64,000 bases of DNA from Maridesulfovibrio sp. (GCF_963666665.1 NZ_OY762999.1:3105501-3169500), one strand, 5' to 3'. Shown: positions 51,785-63,789, counted from the stretch's first letter. Numbers and translations are program-made. The notes: a model not told the origin generated them from the letters alone.

Positions 51785-53806
51785 ATGTTGAAAAACATGA
51801 AACTGGCAATGAAACTTGGATTGAGCTTCGGGCTCATGATCATATTAACGATTGCTATGGCCTATGTCGGTCATAACGGCATGCAGGGAATTGAGGACAG
51901 GGTCGATAAGGCTGACGACGTCAACCGCATGGTTCGCACTATCCTTGAAACCCGCATGAGTGAAAAAAACTACATCCTGCGTTCAGACAACGCCTACCTG
52001 CAAAAACACAAGGAATTGATAAGTACTTTACGGGAACAGATAAAAACCACAAATCAAAAATTTTCACAAAAAATAAACCATGACCAAATGACTGGACTGG
52101 GGCAGGCTATTGATAAATATGAAACAGCCTTTGCCCGCTATGTTGGATTGGTAACTAAAAGAGCCGAGACAATGAATTTGATGCGCAAAGATGCACGCAT
52201 TGCCCTCTCTGAGCTTGAAAAAGTTCGTTCTGAACAGAAAAAACAGCTTGAAACCATACTTGCTGAGACAAAACGCAAGATAGAAAGCGGCATACTCAGA
52301 TCGCAATTCCAGACTATCGGCTCGGTCTACAATGCCGGACAACAGGATATTACCGACAAGCTTGCCAAAGCAGATGACGCCAACCGAGCCATTAAATGGT
52401 TCATCAACGTCCGGAAGAACGAGAAAGAATACATAATTTCATCCGATCCCAAATATCTTGAATTGGTCAAAACCGATATCATCAATATTGAGAACCTGAC
52501 CGACAACCTGAAACAGAGGTTCAAGAATCCTGCGAACATAGCTCAGGTTGCAACAGTACTCAAAGCCATTTCAAGTTATTACACTCACTTTCAAAGCTAT
52601 ACAGAGCTGATGGCGCAGCAGGTTGGTGCTGAAAAAGTAATGGTTGAATCTGCAAGAGCAGCTGACGCAGAGTGCCGTGCAGCAAGGGCAGACCAGAAAT
52701 CCAAAATGATCGGACAGATAGAGACCTCGACTACGATCCTCTTCAGCGGAGCTCTGATCGCACTATTCATTGGAATACTGACCGCTTTTGTTTTGACCAA
52801 AGCCATTACCGGACCTATCCAGATGGGTGTACGTTTTGCACAGCGTATGGCTCAAGGCGACTTCACACGTACTTTAGACATCAACCAGAAAGATGAAGTA
52901 GGTGTCCTCGCTGCCGCCTTAAACAATATGGTAAACCGTCTTTCCATTGTTGTCGGAGAAGTGGGCAGTGCCAGTGAAAACGTAGCCTCCGGCAGTGAAG
53001 AACTCTCGGCAACGGCGGAATCCCTGTCTCAAGCCTCTACAGAGCAGGCAGCTAATGTGGAAGAGGTTTCCTCATCTATGGAACAAATGACCGCCAACAT
53101 CAGGCAAAATGCTGAAAATGCCCAGCAGACTGAAAGCATTGCCGTGCAGTCTGCACAGCAGGCCGAAAAGAGCGGACAAGCTGTAACTCAAGCTGTAGAT
53201 GCCATGAAGAATATTGCGGAGAAGATTTCCATCATTGAAGAAATCGCCCGCCAGACCAACCTGCTGGCCTTGAACGCAGCAATCGAAGCAGCACGTGCCG
53301 GAGAGCATGGTAAAGGGTTTGCTGTTGTTGCCGCAGAAGTAAGGAAGCTTGCCGAACGAAGCGGTGAAGCCGCACGTGAAATCGGAGAACTCTCCTCCGG
53401 AACAGTTGATGTAGCGGAAAAAGCCGGAGAAATGCTGGCTCAACTGGTCCCTGATATCAAGCGGACCGCCGATCTGGTTCAGGAAATAACCGCCGGCAGC
53501 AGCGAACAGCTTAGCGGCGCTGAGCAAATCAACAAAGCTGTCCAGCAGCTTGATCAGGTTACCCAGCAAAATGCCTCGGCATCCGAAGAAATGGCCTCCA
53601 CTTCCGAAGAACTGTCCAGTCAGGCAGAAGAACTGCAGCAGACTATGGGCTTCTTCAGAGTTAACAACCACAACCGCAATGCTTCTCATGCCTTGCCTGC
53701 CGCCTCTCACGAAAAACATACTCCACATCCGGACAATGATGCCCCGTCCGGGCTGGCACTGGATATGGACAGCAGTTTCTCTGAAGATGAATTTGAAAAA
53801 TTCTAA
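51785..53806 (+). CDS. Methyl-accepting chemotaxis protein with HBM-type sensor
   Basis: A 673-aa chemoreceptor. TM1 (about 10-30) and TM2 (about 318-340) enclose a helical periplasmic sensor. This contains two related segments: ILETRMSEKNYILRSDNAYL and NVRKNEKEYIISSDPKYL. The repeated pattern with E-K-x-Y-I is the mark of the helical bimodular (HBM) domain. HAMP follows (GDFTRTLDINQKDEVGVLA), then the signalling tip ARQTNLLALNAAIEAARAGE. No C-terminal pentapeptide. Ligands of HBM receptors are organic acids in known cases. Excellent AAGGAGG site. Confidence 0.95.
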   Translation: MLKNMKLAMKLGLSFGLMIILTIAMAYVGHNGMQGIEDRVDKADDVNRMVRTILETRMSEKNYILRSDNAYLQKHKELISTLREQIKTTNQKFSQKINHDQMTGLGQAIDKYETAFARYVGLVTKRAETMNLMRKDARIALSELEKVRSEQKKQLETILAETKRKIESGILRSQFQTIGSVYNAGQQDITDKLAKADDANRAIKWFINVRKNEKEYIISSDPKYLELVKTDIINIENLTDNLKQRFKNPANIAQVATVLKAISSYYTHFQSYTELMAQQVGAEKVMVESARAADAECRAARADQKSKMIGQIETSTTILFSGALIALFIGILTAFVLTKAITGPIQMGVRFAQRMAQGDFTRTLDINQKDEVGVLAAALNNMVNRLSIVVGEVGSASENVASGSEELSATAESLSQASTEQAANVEEVSSSMEQMTANIRQNAENAQQTESIAVQSAQQAEKSGQAVTQAVDAMKNIAEKISIIEEIARQTNLLALNAAIEAARAGEHGKGFAVVAAEVRKLAERSGEAAREIGELSSGTVDVAEKAGEMLAQLVPDIKRTADLVQEITAGSSEQLSGAEQINKAVQQLDQVTQQNASASEEMASTSEELSSQAEELQQTMGFFRVNNHNRNASHALPAASHEKHTPHPDNDAPSGLALDMDSSFSEDEFEKF

Positions 53807-53830
53807 ACTACAACACCAATCCCAAAAAAC

Positions 53831-53861
53831 AAGTCCCCCGGCACAACGTGCCGGGGGACTT
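53831..53861. terminator. Bidirectional intrinsic terminator between chemoreceptor gene and secA
   Basis: A 14-bp perfect stem AAGTCCCCCGGCAC / GTGCCGGGGGACTT with an AAC loop. Minus-strand flank is TTGTTTTTTGGG. It separates the convergent chemoreceptor and secA genes. Confidence 0.9.
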
Positions 53862-53885
53862 TAATCTTCGGATTAAGGACTGCTT

Positions 53886-56399
<2,514 letters not shown>

Positions 56400-56477
56400 C
56401 TAAATTCCTTTTTCCTAGCGCGGAATGGCCCGCTAATTATCGTCAATAAAAATAAACGGATGTTATTTAATAAGTAC

Positions 56478-57626
56478 TTATTTCAAAATATCAAGCCAGT
56501 GGGAGGCAAAATAATCATCTTTTGCAAGAGTGACAAGTTGAATCACACAAGCGGAACATCCGCTCAGAATCTGCCCCCCCGGCTTAATGCCCTTTATTAA
56601 CCAGGCTAAAGAGTATTCGCCCACTTCTTTGGAAAGTTCCGGTGCACCCAATTGCATAATTCCTCCGAAGCCGCAGCAAAGACCGTCCTGAACCGGACGT
56701 AAACGCTCTCCGGCTATAAGCTCAACCAATGTCTGATCAGTATCATCTTCCGGGGCATGGCATGGTTTATGATAAACAACCTGCTCCGGTGCATTTCCAA
56801 GAGCCTTGATCTCTGCATCCAGCAACAAAGAAGACAACGGGGTCAGGCATGCCTGCCATCTGTCATACAATTCATCATCGCCTGCAAAGTCATCAAGGGC
56901 ATACTCTTTCAACCCTTTCAGACAGGTGGTGCAAAAAGTAATCAGCAACGGGCAGCCCGCATCTTTCCAAACTTTTATATTCTTCGCCCTTGCCCCTGAT
57001 TGCCGTTCCAACAATCCGGCACTGCCATAGGGAGAACCACAACAACTGAACTCCCTGGATTCTGCCCTGATCAAGGCCATACCATCCATGAGCCGTTCAG
57101 CCTTTGCTGCCCAATCCTTACGGGCATAACGCCCCACGCAACCCTTGAAAAGTATAACCTTACGCTCTTCAAATTTCGCCTGCGGCACAAGCTCTGCCCA
57201 CGGCTCAGGGCTCTTGTCAAAAAGCGCCTGCATCCTTTTACGGGCCGAACCAAAAGGTTCCGGCAGTATCTCCGGGGAAAATTTGGACAGAGCCGCAGCC
57301 ATAGGCCAAAGCAGACCGGGACTGCGTAACCACAAATCCCAGCAAGACTGCGTAAATCCCTTTGACCTCGCACGCAAATCGGAGACCAGAGTCGGTCCGG
57401 ACATATGCTGCGGACAATTCTTTTCGCAACGTCCGCAGGAAAGGCAAAGGGAGGCCAATGATTTGAAATCCTTTTCACTAAGCCCTTCGCCCGCATCCCT
57501 ACCGGAGCAGATGGATTCAAGGAAAAACTTGGCCCGCGGGGTCAAATCTTCCCTTCCGGTAGCCTTGAACAGCGGGCAAACTTCAAGACACTTGCCGCAT
57601 TGTACGCAACTTTTTGGAGCAGCCAT
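56478..57626 (-). CDS. Glycolate/lactate oxidase iron-sulfur subunit (GlcF-like)
   Basis: A 382-aa protein with two N-terminal [4Fe-4S] motifs (CVQCGKCLEVCPLF near residue 8, CLSCGRCEKNCPQ near 57). Two CCG-type cysteine-rich domains follow: CCGSPYG, and HKPCHAPEDD with CCGFGGIM. This is the usual electron-transfer partner of GlcD-type flavoproteins. Its ATG overlaps the glcD-like stop by one base (TGATG), so translation is coupled. Confidence 0.9.
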   Translation of the reverse strand: MAAPKSCVQCGKCLEVCPLFKATGREDLTPRAKFFLESICSGRDAGEGLSEKDFKSLASLCLSCGRCEKNCPQHMSGPTLVSDLRARSKGFTQSCWDLWLRSPGLLWPMAAALSKFSPEILPEPFGSARKRMQALFDKSPEPWAELVPQAKFEERKVILFKGCVGRYARKDWAAKAERLMDGMALIRAESREFSCCGSPYGSAGLLERQSGARAKNIKVWKDAGCPLLITFCTTCLKGLKEYALDDFAGDDELYDRWQACLTPLSSLLLDAEIKALGNAPEQVVYHKPCHAPEDDTDQTLVELIAGERLRPVQDGLCCGFGGIMQLGAPELSKEVGEYSLAWLIKGIKPGGQILSGCSACVIQLVTLAKDDYFASHWLDILK

Positions 57627-59011
57627 CAGACCACCTTTCCGGGATTCATTATATTCAGAGGATCAAAAGTCTTCTTGATACCTGCCATCAAACGCTGCTG
57701 GGTTTTACCCAATTGCATGTTGATGTATTTGGCCTTGGTCAATCCGATGCCGTGTTCCCCGGAAAGGGTTCCCCCAAGCTCAAGGGTCAGGCTGAAAATC
57801 TGCTGCTTGGCTTTAAGAGCCTTTTCCTGCTCTCCGGCAGACTTATCGTACATGGTGCTGACATGAATATTTCCATCCCCCAGATGTCCGAAACAGAGCA
57901 CAATAAGCCCAAGCTGCTCACCAATTGCATGATAACCCTTAATTGCCTCGGCAACTTTCCCTCGCGGCACAGCTACGTCCTCGCCCTGCTTATCCGGTGC
58001 AAGATTGAATGCCGCAGGGCTGATTACCCGGCGCAGCTCCCAGAGCCTTTCCTGATCAGCTCCGCTGCCCTGCTCCACAAAGGTAACCGCAACGCTCCGC
58101 AAAGCCTCTTCAATACGCCCAAGGTCAGTTTTAACCGATTCCGCTGAGCCATCTATTTTAAGCAGGAGTAAGCCGCCTGTCCCTTCCGGCCAAGGCACTG
58201 CAGAGTGCATCTCCAAGGCCTTGATTGTATTATGATCCATGAGTTCCATGGCAGTAGGAAGGATTCCGCAACCGAACACAGCCTCTGCTCCATTCAGGCA
58301 TCCTCCTAAATCTTTAAAACCCACCAGCACTGATGCTGATGTTTCCGGCAAGGGCAACAGCTTTAAAGTCGCTTCAGTGACCAAGCCCAATGTTCCGGCA
58401 GAACCGACCATAAGCCGGGTTAAATCCAGCCCGACTACATTTTTCTGGGTACGTCCCCCGGTGCGGATCACTTCACCACCGGGCAGGACAACTTCTAGAC
58501 CCAGCACATAATCGCGGGTGACTCCGTATTTCACGGCCCGCATTCCCCCTGCACAGGTTGAAATATTTCCGCCGATAGTAGAAATTTTCATGCTCGCCGG
58601 ATCAGGCGGATAGAACAGGCCCTGTGCTTCCACGGCCTTTTGCAGATCAGCAGTAATCACTCCCGGCTGGGTAACGGCCACAAAATCGCGTCCGTCAATA
58701 TCCAGAATCTCATTCATATCAAGCATGGAGACAACAACACCGTGGCGAACAGGAACACAGTTCCCGACTTTATTGGTCGCCCGTGCACGAGGGTAGATGG
58801 GCACCCGCTCCCCCTGCGCCCAGCGCAGCAATTCCGCAACCTGTGCGGTTTCCTGCGGACGCACCAGAGCCAGAGGCTTTGCGTGTCTTTGGCTGGCGTC
58901 TACGCCGCAGGACAGCAAGGCACCGTCGTCAAAACTCGATTCCCTGCCGGGAAAAAGGTTTCGCAGAAATTTCTTATGCGTGCGGGATAATTGTTTTGGA
59001 TATTGTTTCAT
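57626..59011 (-). CDS. FAD-linked 2-hydroxyacid dehydrogenase (GlcD / D-lactate dehydrogenase-like)
   Basis: A 461-aa flavoprotein of the VAO/PCMH type. FAD-binding region: CVPVRHGVVVSMLDMNEIL and KISTIGGNISTCAGGMRAVKYG. C-terminal FAD-oxidase domain: CFGHLGDGNIHVSTM and LSGEHGIGLTKAKYI. It probably oxidises D-lactate or glycolate and passes electrons to the GlcF-like partner. Lactate use is typical of Desulfovibrio. Substrate not determinable from sequence. Confidence 0.9.
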   Translation of the reverse strand: MKQYPKQLSRTHKKFLRNLFPGRESSFDDGALLSCGVDASQRHAKPLALVRPQETAQVAELLRWAQGERVPIYPRARATNKVGNCVPVRHGVVVSMLDMNEILDIDGRDFVAVTQPGVITADLQKAVEAQGLFYPPDPASMKISTIGGNISTCAGGMRAVKYGVTRDYVLGLEVVLPGGEVIRTGGRTQKNVVGLDLTRLMVGSAGTLGLVTEATLKLLPLPETSASVLVGFKDLGGCLNGAEAVFGCGILPTAMELMDHNTIKALEMHSAVPWPEGTGGLLLLKIDGSAESVKTDLGRIEEALRSVAVTFVEQGSGADQERLWELRRVISPAAFNLAPDKQGEDVAVPRGKVAEAIKGYHAIGEQLGLIVLCFGHLGDGNIHVSTMYDKSAGEQEKALKAKQQIFSLTLELGGTLSGEHGIGLTKAKYINMQLGKTQQRLMAGIKKTFDPLNIMNPGKVV

Positions 59012-59086
59012 ACGATTTTAGCGTCGAAGAGGCGAAGCCCGGATAAAAGTGTATTTGGCCCTCGAAAAGCCGCCGGAGGCAAAAAA
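59012..59086. repeat. Dispersed intergenic repeat, copy 3
   Basis: A spacer between the lysR-type gene and the glcD-like gene with AAAAGCCGCCGGAGGCAAA (59063-59081), the same core as copies 1 and 2, and GAGGCGAAGCCCGG at the left. Confidence 0.6.
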
Positions 59087-59968
59087 CTACGCCTTTTCCC
59101 AGACCTTTTCAACACAGTCCAAGAGAGCCCGAACCACAGGGTCATTCTCCCTTTTGAGCGGGAATCCGAAATAGAGGCCTACCTCGATATGACCGCCGGG
59201 CCAGATGTAAAATTCACCTTTTTCTACCCCTTCTGCCGCTTCGTCGGCTCGCATTACGGTGATACCGTTGCCGGATTTGACTAAAGCATTGTGGGTATCC
59301 TCGCTGTCGGCAATCATGGATTTGGAAACTTCGAGATCGCGTGAAGAAAATGTTTCTTCGAGCTTAACGTTGAAAGAACATTCCTCAGGAGTCCAGATCC
59401 AATCCAGTTTGGAAAGATCTTCCCAACTGGCATCTTTCATCTGATCTTTCCAAGAAGACGGTCCAACCACGTGCAACAGGGTATTCTCAAGCAGAATTCC
59501 ATCCACTTCATCCGGCGGACAATTGGAATAAAAAAAGCCGCCATCAAGCTTACGGGCGGCAATATCACTACGGATTGTCCAAGTAGGCATCTGCACCAGA
59601 CGCACGGATAGCCCCGGAAACTCTTCCTTGATCAATTTAATCAATTGCGGAGTCCTGAGGTAAACAGGAGAAGTCTGTAACCCCACTCGTGCCACGCCGG
59701 ACAGCTCACCCTTGAGGCTCTGGGCTTCCGCTTCAAAAGTCTCAACCGACTCTAAAATATCACGGGCTTTTTCCAGAAGCTGCTTTCCTTCCGGCGTTGG
59801 CTGCATGCCCTTGGGGGTACGCAAAAACAAACGCACGTCGAACTCTTCTTCAAGGGACTTGATATGCAGACTGATAGTGGACTGGCTGGCGTGCAAACGC
59901 TTGGCAGCACGGGTCATATTGCCTTCCTCGGCAACGACCACAAATGTTTTAATCTGGTATAGTTCCAT
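59087..59968 (-). CDS. LysR-family transcriptional regulator
   Basis: A 293-aa LysR-type regulator. The N-terminal winged helix-turn-helix is clear (MTRAAKRLHASQSTISLHIKSLE, residues about 17-39). The rest is a periplasmic-binding-protein-like effector domain. The ATG at 59968 gives the standard MELYQIKTF start; one at 59980 adds four residues. It lies directly upstream of the glcD/F-like genes on the same strand and may control them, or the divergent 52-aa gene. Confidence 0.92.
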   Translation of the reverse strand: MELYQIKTFVVVAEEGNMTRAAKRLHASQSTISLHIKSLEEEFDVRLFLRTPKGMQPTPEGKQLLEKARDILESVETFEAEAQSLKGELSGVARVGLQTSPVYLRTPQLIKLIKEEFPGLSVRLVQMPTWTIRSDIAARKLDGGFFYSNCPPDEVDGILLENTLLHVVGPSSWKDQMKDASWEDLSKLDWIWTPEECSFNVKLEETFSSRDLEVSKSMIADSEDTHNALVKSGNGITVMRADEAAEGVEKGEFYIWPGGHIEVGLYFGFPLKRENDPVVRALLDCVEKVWEKA

Positions 59969-60133
59969 ATTTTTAACCATTTAGAGGAGTCATTTCAAAA
60001 TTCGAAAATGGTATCAGAAATATTAAAGACAGGGTTCGAGTATTCCCATTGGATTGAAAACATGAAAACGGGCAATAAAGGGTCATTGACTACGTGATTT
60101 TATAATCTTGATCACGCTTACAGGAGAACGACC
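59969..60133. promoter_or_regulatory. Divergent region between LysR gene and 52-aa gene
   Basis: It contains TATAAT (60101-60106) without a well-placed -35 box; TTGACT at 60086 is too close. An inverted repeat CGTGAT-N12-ATCACG (60093-60116) spans the TATAAT, as expected of an operator for a repressor. GGAGA (60123-60127) is the ribosome-binding site for the 52-aa gene. Confidence 0.45.
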
Positions 60134-60292
60134 ATGAGCAGCATTAGCGCATTTGTTACTGAAGTCTTCACCCCTGAAGACAGCGAATATGGCCGCGAAA
60201 AGAAACTCGACCCCGTAACCGGAATGGTTAAAACATTTTTCTGGGTCGGCGCAGCAATGGTTTTCACCATTCTCGTTTCCGGTCTCCAGTAA
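60134..60292 (+). CDS. 52-aa single-pass membrane protein
   Basis: A short gene below the usual cut-off. It starts at an ATG with CAGGAGAACGACC upstream and ends with TAA at 60292. A charged N-terminal part (FTPEDSEYGREKKLDP) is followed by one membrane helix (about residues 33-50, KTFFWVGAAMVFTILVSG). No family recognised. It lies opposite lysR and has a possible operator at its promoter. A plus-strand call fits better than the minus-strand frame over the same bases. Confidence 0.65.
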   Translation: MSSISAFVTEVFTPEDSEYGREKKLDPVTGMVKTFFWVGAAMVFTILVSGLQ

Positions 60293-60398
60293 AAAAACAA
60301 GTCCGCTCCTTGACGGACTAAGGTTACTATACCCTTATCATGCTTTCTCCACCCACCGGCAAGGGGTGGATGAGAACTTTTTACGGCTCGTTGGCCGG
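60293..60398. terminator. Possible terminator region downstream of 52-aa gene
   Basis: Two weak hairpins: AGTCCG / CGGACT at 60300-60319, and TCCACCC / GGGTGGA at 60348-60370 followed by TGAGAACTTTTT. Either could end the 52-aa transcript. Confidence 0.4.
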
Positions 60399-60866
60399 CT
60401 AGTAATTAGCCAGCTGACGGGCCGTATCTCTTGCTATATCCCTGCGCTTGAGCTCTTCCTTGCGGTTATGGACATTACGTCCCTTGGCAAGGGCAATCTC
60501 AAGCTTGATCTTACCTTTTGAGAAGTACAGTTTGACCGGAACAACGGTCAAGCCTTTCTGCTCAACCCTGCTCTGCAGTTTCTCTATTTCACGCGCATGA
60601 AGCAACAGCTTACGCGGACGATCCGGCTCATGCTGGGTGTATCCGGCATGGTCGTATGGAGCGATATGAACACCCACCAGCCATGCTTCACCTTCCTTGA
60701 AATTAATATAGCCATCCATGAAACTTACCAAGCCCTGACGCAGTGACTTGACTTCGGTTCCCTTGAGAACCAATCCGGCTTCAAGTGTTTCAACGAATTC
60801 GTAGTTACGGCGGGCCTGTTTATTGAGCGCAATGGAAGACGGGCTCTTCTTTTTCTTCTTAGCCAT
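60399..60866 (-). CDS. smpB: SsrA-binding protein
   Basis: A 155-aa SmpB, the partner of tmRNA in ribosome rescue. It has the ALNKQARRNYEFVETLEAGLVLKGTEVKSLR opening pattern, the KLLLHAREIEKL segment and a C-terminal basic tail with AKGRNVHNRKEELKRRD. Normal length. No tmRNA gene was found in the window. It ends the ptsI gene group. Confidence 0.97.
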   Translation of the reverse strand: MAKKKKKSPSSIALNKQARRNYEFVETLEAGLVLKGTEVKSLRQGLVSFMDGYINFKEGEAWLVGVHIAPYDHAGYTQHEPDRPRKLLLHAREIEKLQSRVEQKGLTVVPVKLYFSKGKIKLEIALAKGRNVHNRKEELKRRDIARDTARQLANY

Positions 60867-60875
60867 GATTTCTGA

Positions 60876-62660
60876 TTAACCTGTGATCTCTTCATTATCC
60901 AGAAGGGACGCAAAAAAGGTCAGCTCTTCCGGATATTTTTGATAAATATTTTCCGTAACAAGACGGTTGATTCTACTTACAGTACGGCATCCGAGTACAT
61001 CTTTGAGCAGCTGCTTGCATTCCTGCATATTCAGCTGACGTAGAATGCGTTTGATGCCGGGAATGGCCTGCGGGGTAAGGCTCAGGCTGTCGATCTGCAT
61101 GCCCATGAGAATGGGGACACAGTAAGGATCGGAAGCAACTTCACCGCAGAGGCTGACCCCGATACCGGCCCGATGTCCGGCATCGACCACGTACTTGATA
61201 GAACGCACCACAGCCGGATGCAGCGGCTGATAAAGATAGGAGACATGCGGGTTGGTGCGGTCAATACCAAGACTGTACTGAATCAGGTCATTGGTGCCGA
61301 TACTGAAAAAATCCACTTCCTGAGCCAGAATCTCGGCAATCATAACTGCTGCCGGAAGCTCGATCATAACCCCTATGGGCATATCTTCATCAAAAGGGAC
61401 ACCCTCTTCACGCAACTCCTGCTGCGCACGGGCAAGGGCAGACTTGGCCTGCAGAACTTCCTTCAACCCGCAAATCATGGGAAACATCATCGAAACATTG
61501 CCATGCACACTGGCCCTGAGCATAGCCCGCAACTGAATCCTGAAAAGTTCCTGATGCTTGAGGCAGAAACGCATGGCCCGCAGACCAAGAGCCGGGTTAG
61601 CCTCATCCAGTGACCCGAAATGGGTCATGAACTTGTCTGAACCGAGGTCGAGGGTACGCAGGGTTACCGGGCGCGGAGACATGATCGCCGCAAGCTCGGA
61701 ATACTTTTCGGCCAGTTCGTCCTCAGTGGGCAGATCGGTTCGGTTGAGGTAGGCGTACTCGGTCCTGAAAAGGCCGATCCCCTCGCCGCCGTTGTCGATT
61801 ACAGCCGCTACTTCCTCGAAAAGTTCTATGTTCGCGTTGACATGGACTCTGTAGCCGTCTTCGGTTTCAGCCGGAAGCTGGCAACCGCGAATAATTGTCC
61901 GCTGGTAATCATCAAACTGGGTTTCCAGAGTATAATAATGCTCCAGCTCTTCGTCTGAAGGATCAACCAGCACCTTTCCGGCCAGACCGTCAATGATGAC
62001 CAAATCACCGTCAACGACAGAATTTTCCAACTCCGCCGCGCCCACAAGGGCCGGGATATTCAGGGTTCGGGCCAGAATCCCGGTATGGGAAGTTTTACCG
62101 CCCAGGGTGGTCACAAATGCCATGAGCTTGTTCACTTCAAGCTCGATGGTATCAGCCGGGGTCAGGTCATGGGCCATGAGCACCACACGTCCCTCAACCG
62201 GACGCAGATTGGCTTCACCGCCGATAAGCTTGGCCTGTACCCGCAATGCCACCTGACGCACGTCCTGCATGCGTTCACGGATGTAGACATCCTCAAGTGC
62301 TCCAAAAGCTTTTTCAAGGTCATTAACGGCCTTGTCCAAAGCCCATTCGGCGTTGATCTTGAGTTCATCGATATATTTAAGGGCCGAGGATTGCAGTTTG
62401 GGGTCCTTGAGCATCATCAGGTGGGAATCGATGATCAACTGGTGTTCCTTCAGCTCTTCGGGGACCTTTGCGCGCACTGCGGCGAGCTCTTCCACTGCAT
62501 CACTGAACCCTTTCTTCATCCGCACGGTCTCACCCTCAACCATATGCATGGGCACAGTCTGCCTAGGCAGTCTGGAGGAGATACTGCGGTTAAGAAAGAA
62601 AGCCTTACCGATGGCTATACCTGTTGATACGGAAATTCCGTTGACGACCGCTCTGGCCAC
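60876..62660 (-). CDS. ptsI: Phosphoenolpyruvate-protein phosphotransferase (PTS enzyme I)
   Basis: A 594-aa EI that takes phosphate from PEP and gives it to HPr. The phospho-His motif is GGKTSHTGILARTLNIPA (near residue 190). PEP-binding and active-site segments are GLFRTEYAYLNR, RTLDLGSDK and GVSLCGEVASDP, with FSIGTNDLIQYSLG near the C terminus. GTG start directly after the HPr stop (TAAGTG) with AGGAAAAG upstream. Confidence 0.97.
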   Translation of the reverse strand: MARAVVNGISVSTGIAIGKAFFLNRSISSRLPRQTVPMHMVEGETVRMKKGFSDAVEELAAVRAKVPEELKEHQLIIDSHLMMLKDPKLQSSALKYIDELKINAEWALDKAVNDLEKAFGALEDVYIRERMQDVRQVALRVQAKLIGGEANLRPVEGRVVLMAHDLTPADTIELEVNKLMAFVTTLGGKTSHTGILARTLNIPALVGAAELENSVVDGDLVIIDGLAGKVLVDPSDEELEHYYTLETQFDDYQRTIIRGCQLPAETEDGYRVHVNANIELFEEVAAVIDNGGEGIGLFRTEYAYLNRTDLPTEDELAEKYSELAAIMSPRPVTLRTLDLGSDKFMTHFGSLDEANPALGLRAMRFCLKHQELFRIQLRAMLRASVHGNVSMMFPMICGLKEVLQAKSALARAQQELREEGVPFDEDMPIGVMIELPAAVMIAEILAQEVDFFSIGTNDLIQYSLGIDRTNPHVSYLYQPLHPAVVRSIKYVVDAGHRAGIGVSLCGEVASDPYCVPILMGMQIDSLSLTPQAIPGIKRILRQLNMQECKQLLKDVLGCRTVSRINRLVTENIYQKYPEELTFFASLLDNEEITG

Positions 62661-62978
62661 TTACTTTTCCTCGCCGAATCTGTTTTTAAAAAGGCTCTCA
62701 AGGCTATCAAGGGCGGCTTGGGCATCAGCACCGTCAGCCCGCAATTCAAGGACACTTCCCTGAACGGCTGCCAAAGTGAGCACATCAAGAATACTCTTGG
62801 CATCGACTTCCTGAGATTCGCAGACAACCATAATGTCCGCTTCATAATTCTGGGCTTCCTGCGCAAGTTTTGCCGCCGGACGGGCATGCAGCCCCAACTG
62901 GTTGCTTACAACCACTGTCCGGACAAGCGCCTCCCCTCCAGCCGGGGTCTCTTCGCGAAGCACACTCTCTTCAGTCAT
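62661..62978 (-). CDS. ptsH: PTS phosphocarrier protein HPr
   Basis: A 105-aa HPr with the phospho-His motif QLGLHARPAAKLAQ and the Ser-46-like region DAKSILDVLTLAA, which could be a regulatory kinase site as in HprK-containing bacteria. It has an N-terminal extension of about 17 residues compared with standard HPr (about 88 aa). It lies between EIID and EI genes, all on the minus strand. Confidence 0.95.
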   Translation of the reverse strand: MTEESVLREETPAGGEALVRTVVVSNQLGLHARPAAKLAQEAQNYEADIMVVCESQEVDAKSILDVLTLAAVQGSVLELRADGADAQAALDSLESLFKNRFGEEK

Positions 62979-63019
62979 TTGTTATTAATCCTTATATCTT
63001 ATTTCTTCAAAAGAAAAAA

Positions 63020-63772
63020 TCACAGCATATGTAATGTAATAAGTCCGACAACCACTACCAGAACAGCCACTATTTCACGGGCTATTTTTCCGGTGGCAAC
63101 CAGCCAGCCCAACACACCGAGCACTGCAGTTCCCCCGAACCAGTCATATGCGAACAACGGTCGGGGCCAAAGTTGAAACCAGATCAGCAAGACAAGGAAA
63201 CCGTTGGCGAATTTAAGCCGCTCTCCCCAGTTGATCAAGTCCCATTTTCTCAATTCATCCAAAAATCCCAGACCCTTATTTATCCCGGACCAGAACGTGA
63301 ACAGCTTAAACACTTGCAGGCCTACAAACAACACTACACCGAGTAGCATAGCCTGCAGATGATGACCAGCCAGTAACATGTTCACAGTCGCCAAGGCCCA
63401 GAAAATCAGCCCGCTACCGGAAAAAACCGAATCACCAATGGCTGAAAGGGTGTAGCTGGTCGTATTCTTCAGCTTATCCAGCAATTCAACGGGAAATCGT
63501 CCGTCTCTGATCTGCACTTCAACGGACAGAAAAATCGCGACCAGAAGCGGGGCCCAGAAAGGATGCGAATTGTAATGTTTCACGTAGCGTTTTCGGGCCT
63601 TGGCAAGATCTGAGGGATCATCATAAATGGCCTCAAGCCCGGGCTGCATGGCATAGGAAAAGCCTATATTCTGCAAGCCGCGGGTATTGAATCCCGCTCC
63701 CGCAAAATAAGAACGCAGAAAGCATCTGGCAAAAGCCGGACCTAATTTTTTTTTCCCTGCAATCTTTTCCAT
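63020..63772 (-). CDS. PTS mannose/fructose/sorbose-family component IID
   Basis: A 250-aa membrane protein of the EIID-Man family. It begins with FLRSYFAGAGFNTRGLQNIGFSY and has GDSVFSGSGLIFWALATV, then C-terminal hydrophobic segments. It works with an EIIC partner in sugar uptake or sensing. No EIIA, EIIB or EIIC gene is in the window. ATG at 63772 is chosen over a TTG at 63784. Confidence 0.9.
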   Translation of the reverse strand: MEKIAGKKKLGPAFARCFLRSYFAGAGFNTRGLQNIGFSYAMQPGLEAIYDDPSDLAKARKRYVKHYNSHPFWAPLLVAIFLSVEVQIRDGRFPVELLDKLKNTTSYTLSAIGDSVFSGSGLIFWALATVNMLLAGHHLQAMLLGVVLFVGLQVFKLFTFWSGINKGLGFLDELRKWDLINWGERLKFANGFLVLLIWFQLWPRPLFAYDWFGGTAVLGVLGWLVATGKIAREIVAVLVVVVGLITLHML

Positions 63773-63789
63773 TCTAAGCAACAATCCTG

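Noticed and set aside
60030..60050. tRNA-like GGTTCGAG
   Set aside because: No matching T-stem, anticodon arm or acceptor stem around it.
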